A stretch of DNA of 15,863 bases from Clostridia bacterium (GTDB lineage: Bacteria > Bacillota_A > Clostridia > Oscillospirales > Acutalibacteraceae). The notes below the pieces were generated by a model. The model had not been told where the DNA came from. It did not search any database and saw only the letters and a list, made by a program, of their open reading frames with translations. The stretch spans positions 1 through 15,863 of the forward strand of contig JAFXNY010000011.1 in NCBI GenBank assembly GCA_017529165.1, read 5' to 3'. The position numbers were made by a program, and so were the translations under genes. Below, piece by piece: positions 15,632-15,863 of this stretch (positions within the stretch are counted from its first letter, which is position 1; each line of letters begins with the position of its first letter).

Positions 15632-15659
15632 AACCTCGCAGAAAACTGCGAGGTTTTTT
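15632..15659. terminator. Intrinsic terminator, probably bidirectional
   Basis: A 10-bp stem AACCTCGCAG (15632-15641) pairs with 15646-15655 around loop AAAA and is followed by TTTTTT-rich sequence on the plus strand. It ends the repeat transcript 4 nt after the last micro-ORF and, on the minus strand with TTTATATT behind it, could also end spoVT. Confidence 0.9.
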
Positions 15660-15666
15660 CTTTTGC

Positions 15667-15863
15667 TTATTCTGTTTGGTTGCCTAAAAACTTTGCGGCT
15701 ACACCGGCGAGTTTTATATCGCTTTCAAAAGGTCTTACCGCCTTTTCGTTTCGCAAAAACACTACGGCGCCTGTTATATCTCCTGCCGATATTATAGGAA
15801 CTGCCACACATATTTCATAATCTGTGCCGGCAAGTGCGTATAGCGTTTCGCCCGTTTCACAGA
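15667..15863 (-). CDS. spoVT: Stage V sporulation protein T, C-terminal part
   Basis: SpoVT is an AbrB-type DNA-binding regulator of forespore (sigma-G) genes with a C-terminal GAF domain. Only the last 65 residues are in the window; the N-terminal AbrB domain lies beyond the right edge. The visible part matches the GAF end of the family: YEICVAVPIISAGDITGAVVFL followed by the closing helix KLAGVAAKFLGNQTE, compare the Bacillus ending ETAAGFLARQMEQ (from memory). The stop is TAA at 15667-15669. It supports a spore-forming host or a recent descendant of one. Another GAF-containing AbrB regulator is less likely. Confidence 0.8.
   Translation of the reverse strand, partial: CETGETLYALAGTDYEICVAVPIISAGDITGAVVFLRNEKAVRPFESDIKLAGVAAKFLGNQTE

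Larger units (their letters stand above)
15447..15659 (+). ncRNA. Unclassified ~210-nt transcript with four ribosome-binding-like units
   Basis: Bounded by the perfect promoter and an intrinsic terminator, this segment is a self-contained transcription unit without an ordinary coding region. The RNA body is A-rich with little local structure apart from the terminator. It holds four Shine-Dalgarno-like units at near-equal spacing (see repeat entry), three followed by tiny ORFs. I do not recognise an RNA family. It may be a regulatory RNA, a set of micro-ORFs, or the decayed leader of a lost gene. Nothing else of note lies in the 15269-15411 part of this 398-nt gene-free stretch except the divergent DUF1292 promoter. 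Confidence 0.6.

Noticed and set aside
15460..15653. CRISPR array
   Set aside because: Only the first ~23 nt of each unit are similar, one of the four units is strongly degenerate, there are no cas genes, and the conserved part is ribosome-binding-like.
15447..15659. Riboswitch or T-box leader
   Set aside because: No downstream plus-strand gene follows the terminator (spoVT is on the opposite strand), and no known aptamer core or specifier loop is visible.

Overview
The window looks like chromosomal core DNA of a spore-forming Clostridia-type Bacillota, probably a gut Oscillospirales/Ruminococcaceae-like organism; genus is not resolvable from this alone. Reasons: moderate-to-low GC, strong GGAGG-type ribosome binding sites with frequent GTG/TTG starts, an hprK/whiA/rapZ/murB gene cluster, a DUF1292 gene and the end of a spoVT-like sporulation regulator. 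No phage, IS element, CRISPR array, tRNA or rRNA is visible.

Left edge (1-770): the 3' part of an ABC exporter ATPase interrupted by an in-frame TAG 32 codons before its natural end, then a strong intrinsic terminator. Block 2 (823-9896, minus strand, transcribed right to left): hprK, ROK glucokinase, murB, rapZ, whiA, dnaE, pfkA. The first six are tightly packed (gaps of 15 nt or less, some stop codons lying inside the next ribosome binding site). pfkA has its own promoter in a 63-nt gap. The cluster joins carbon-status sensing (HprK), glucose phosphorylation and glycolysis (ROK kinase, PfkA), wall precursor synthesis (MurB), RapZ/WhiA regulation and a replicative polymerase. yvcK, often found between rapZ and whiA, is absent here.

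Block 3 (10039-14726, plus strand): ychF, alr, glpK and an alpha/beta hydrolase resembling monoacylglycerol lipases/lysophospholipases, ended by a hairpin terminator. A lipase-like enzyme directly behind glycerol kinase suggests a glycerolipid-to-glycerol-3-phosphate salvage step. Blocks 2 and 3 diverge from a 142-nt AT-rich region with back-to-back promoters.

Right end (14740-15863): a 6S RNA (ssrS) gene on the minus strand, recognised from its closing helix and bubble sequences; a small acidic DUF1292 protein gene just upstream of it with a good promoter; a divergent, perfect-consensus sigma-A promoter driving a ~210-nt transcription unit that has no ordinary gene but carries four ~48-nt-spaced units of an extended Shine-Dalgarno-like sequence, three followed by tiny ORFs, closed by an intrinsic terminator; and the 3' end of spoVT. 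The four-unit transcript is the most unusual object in the window.
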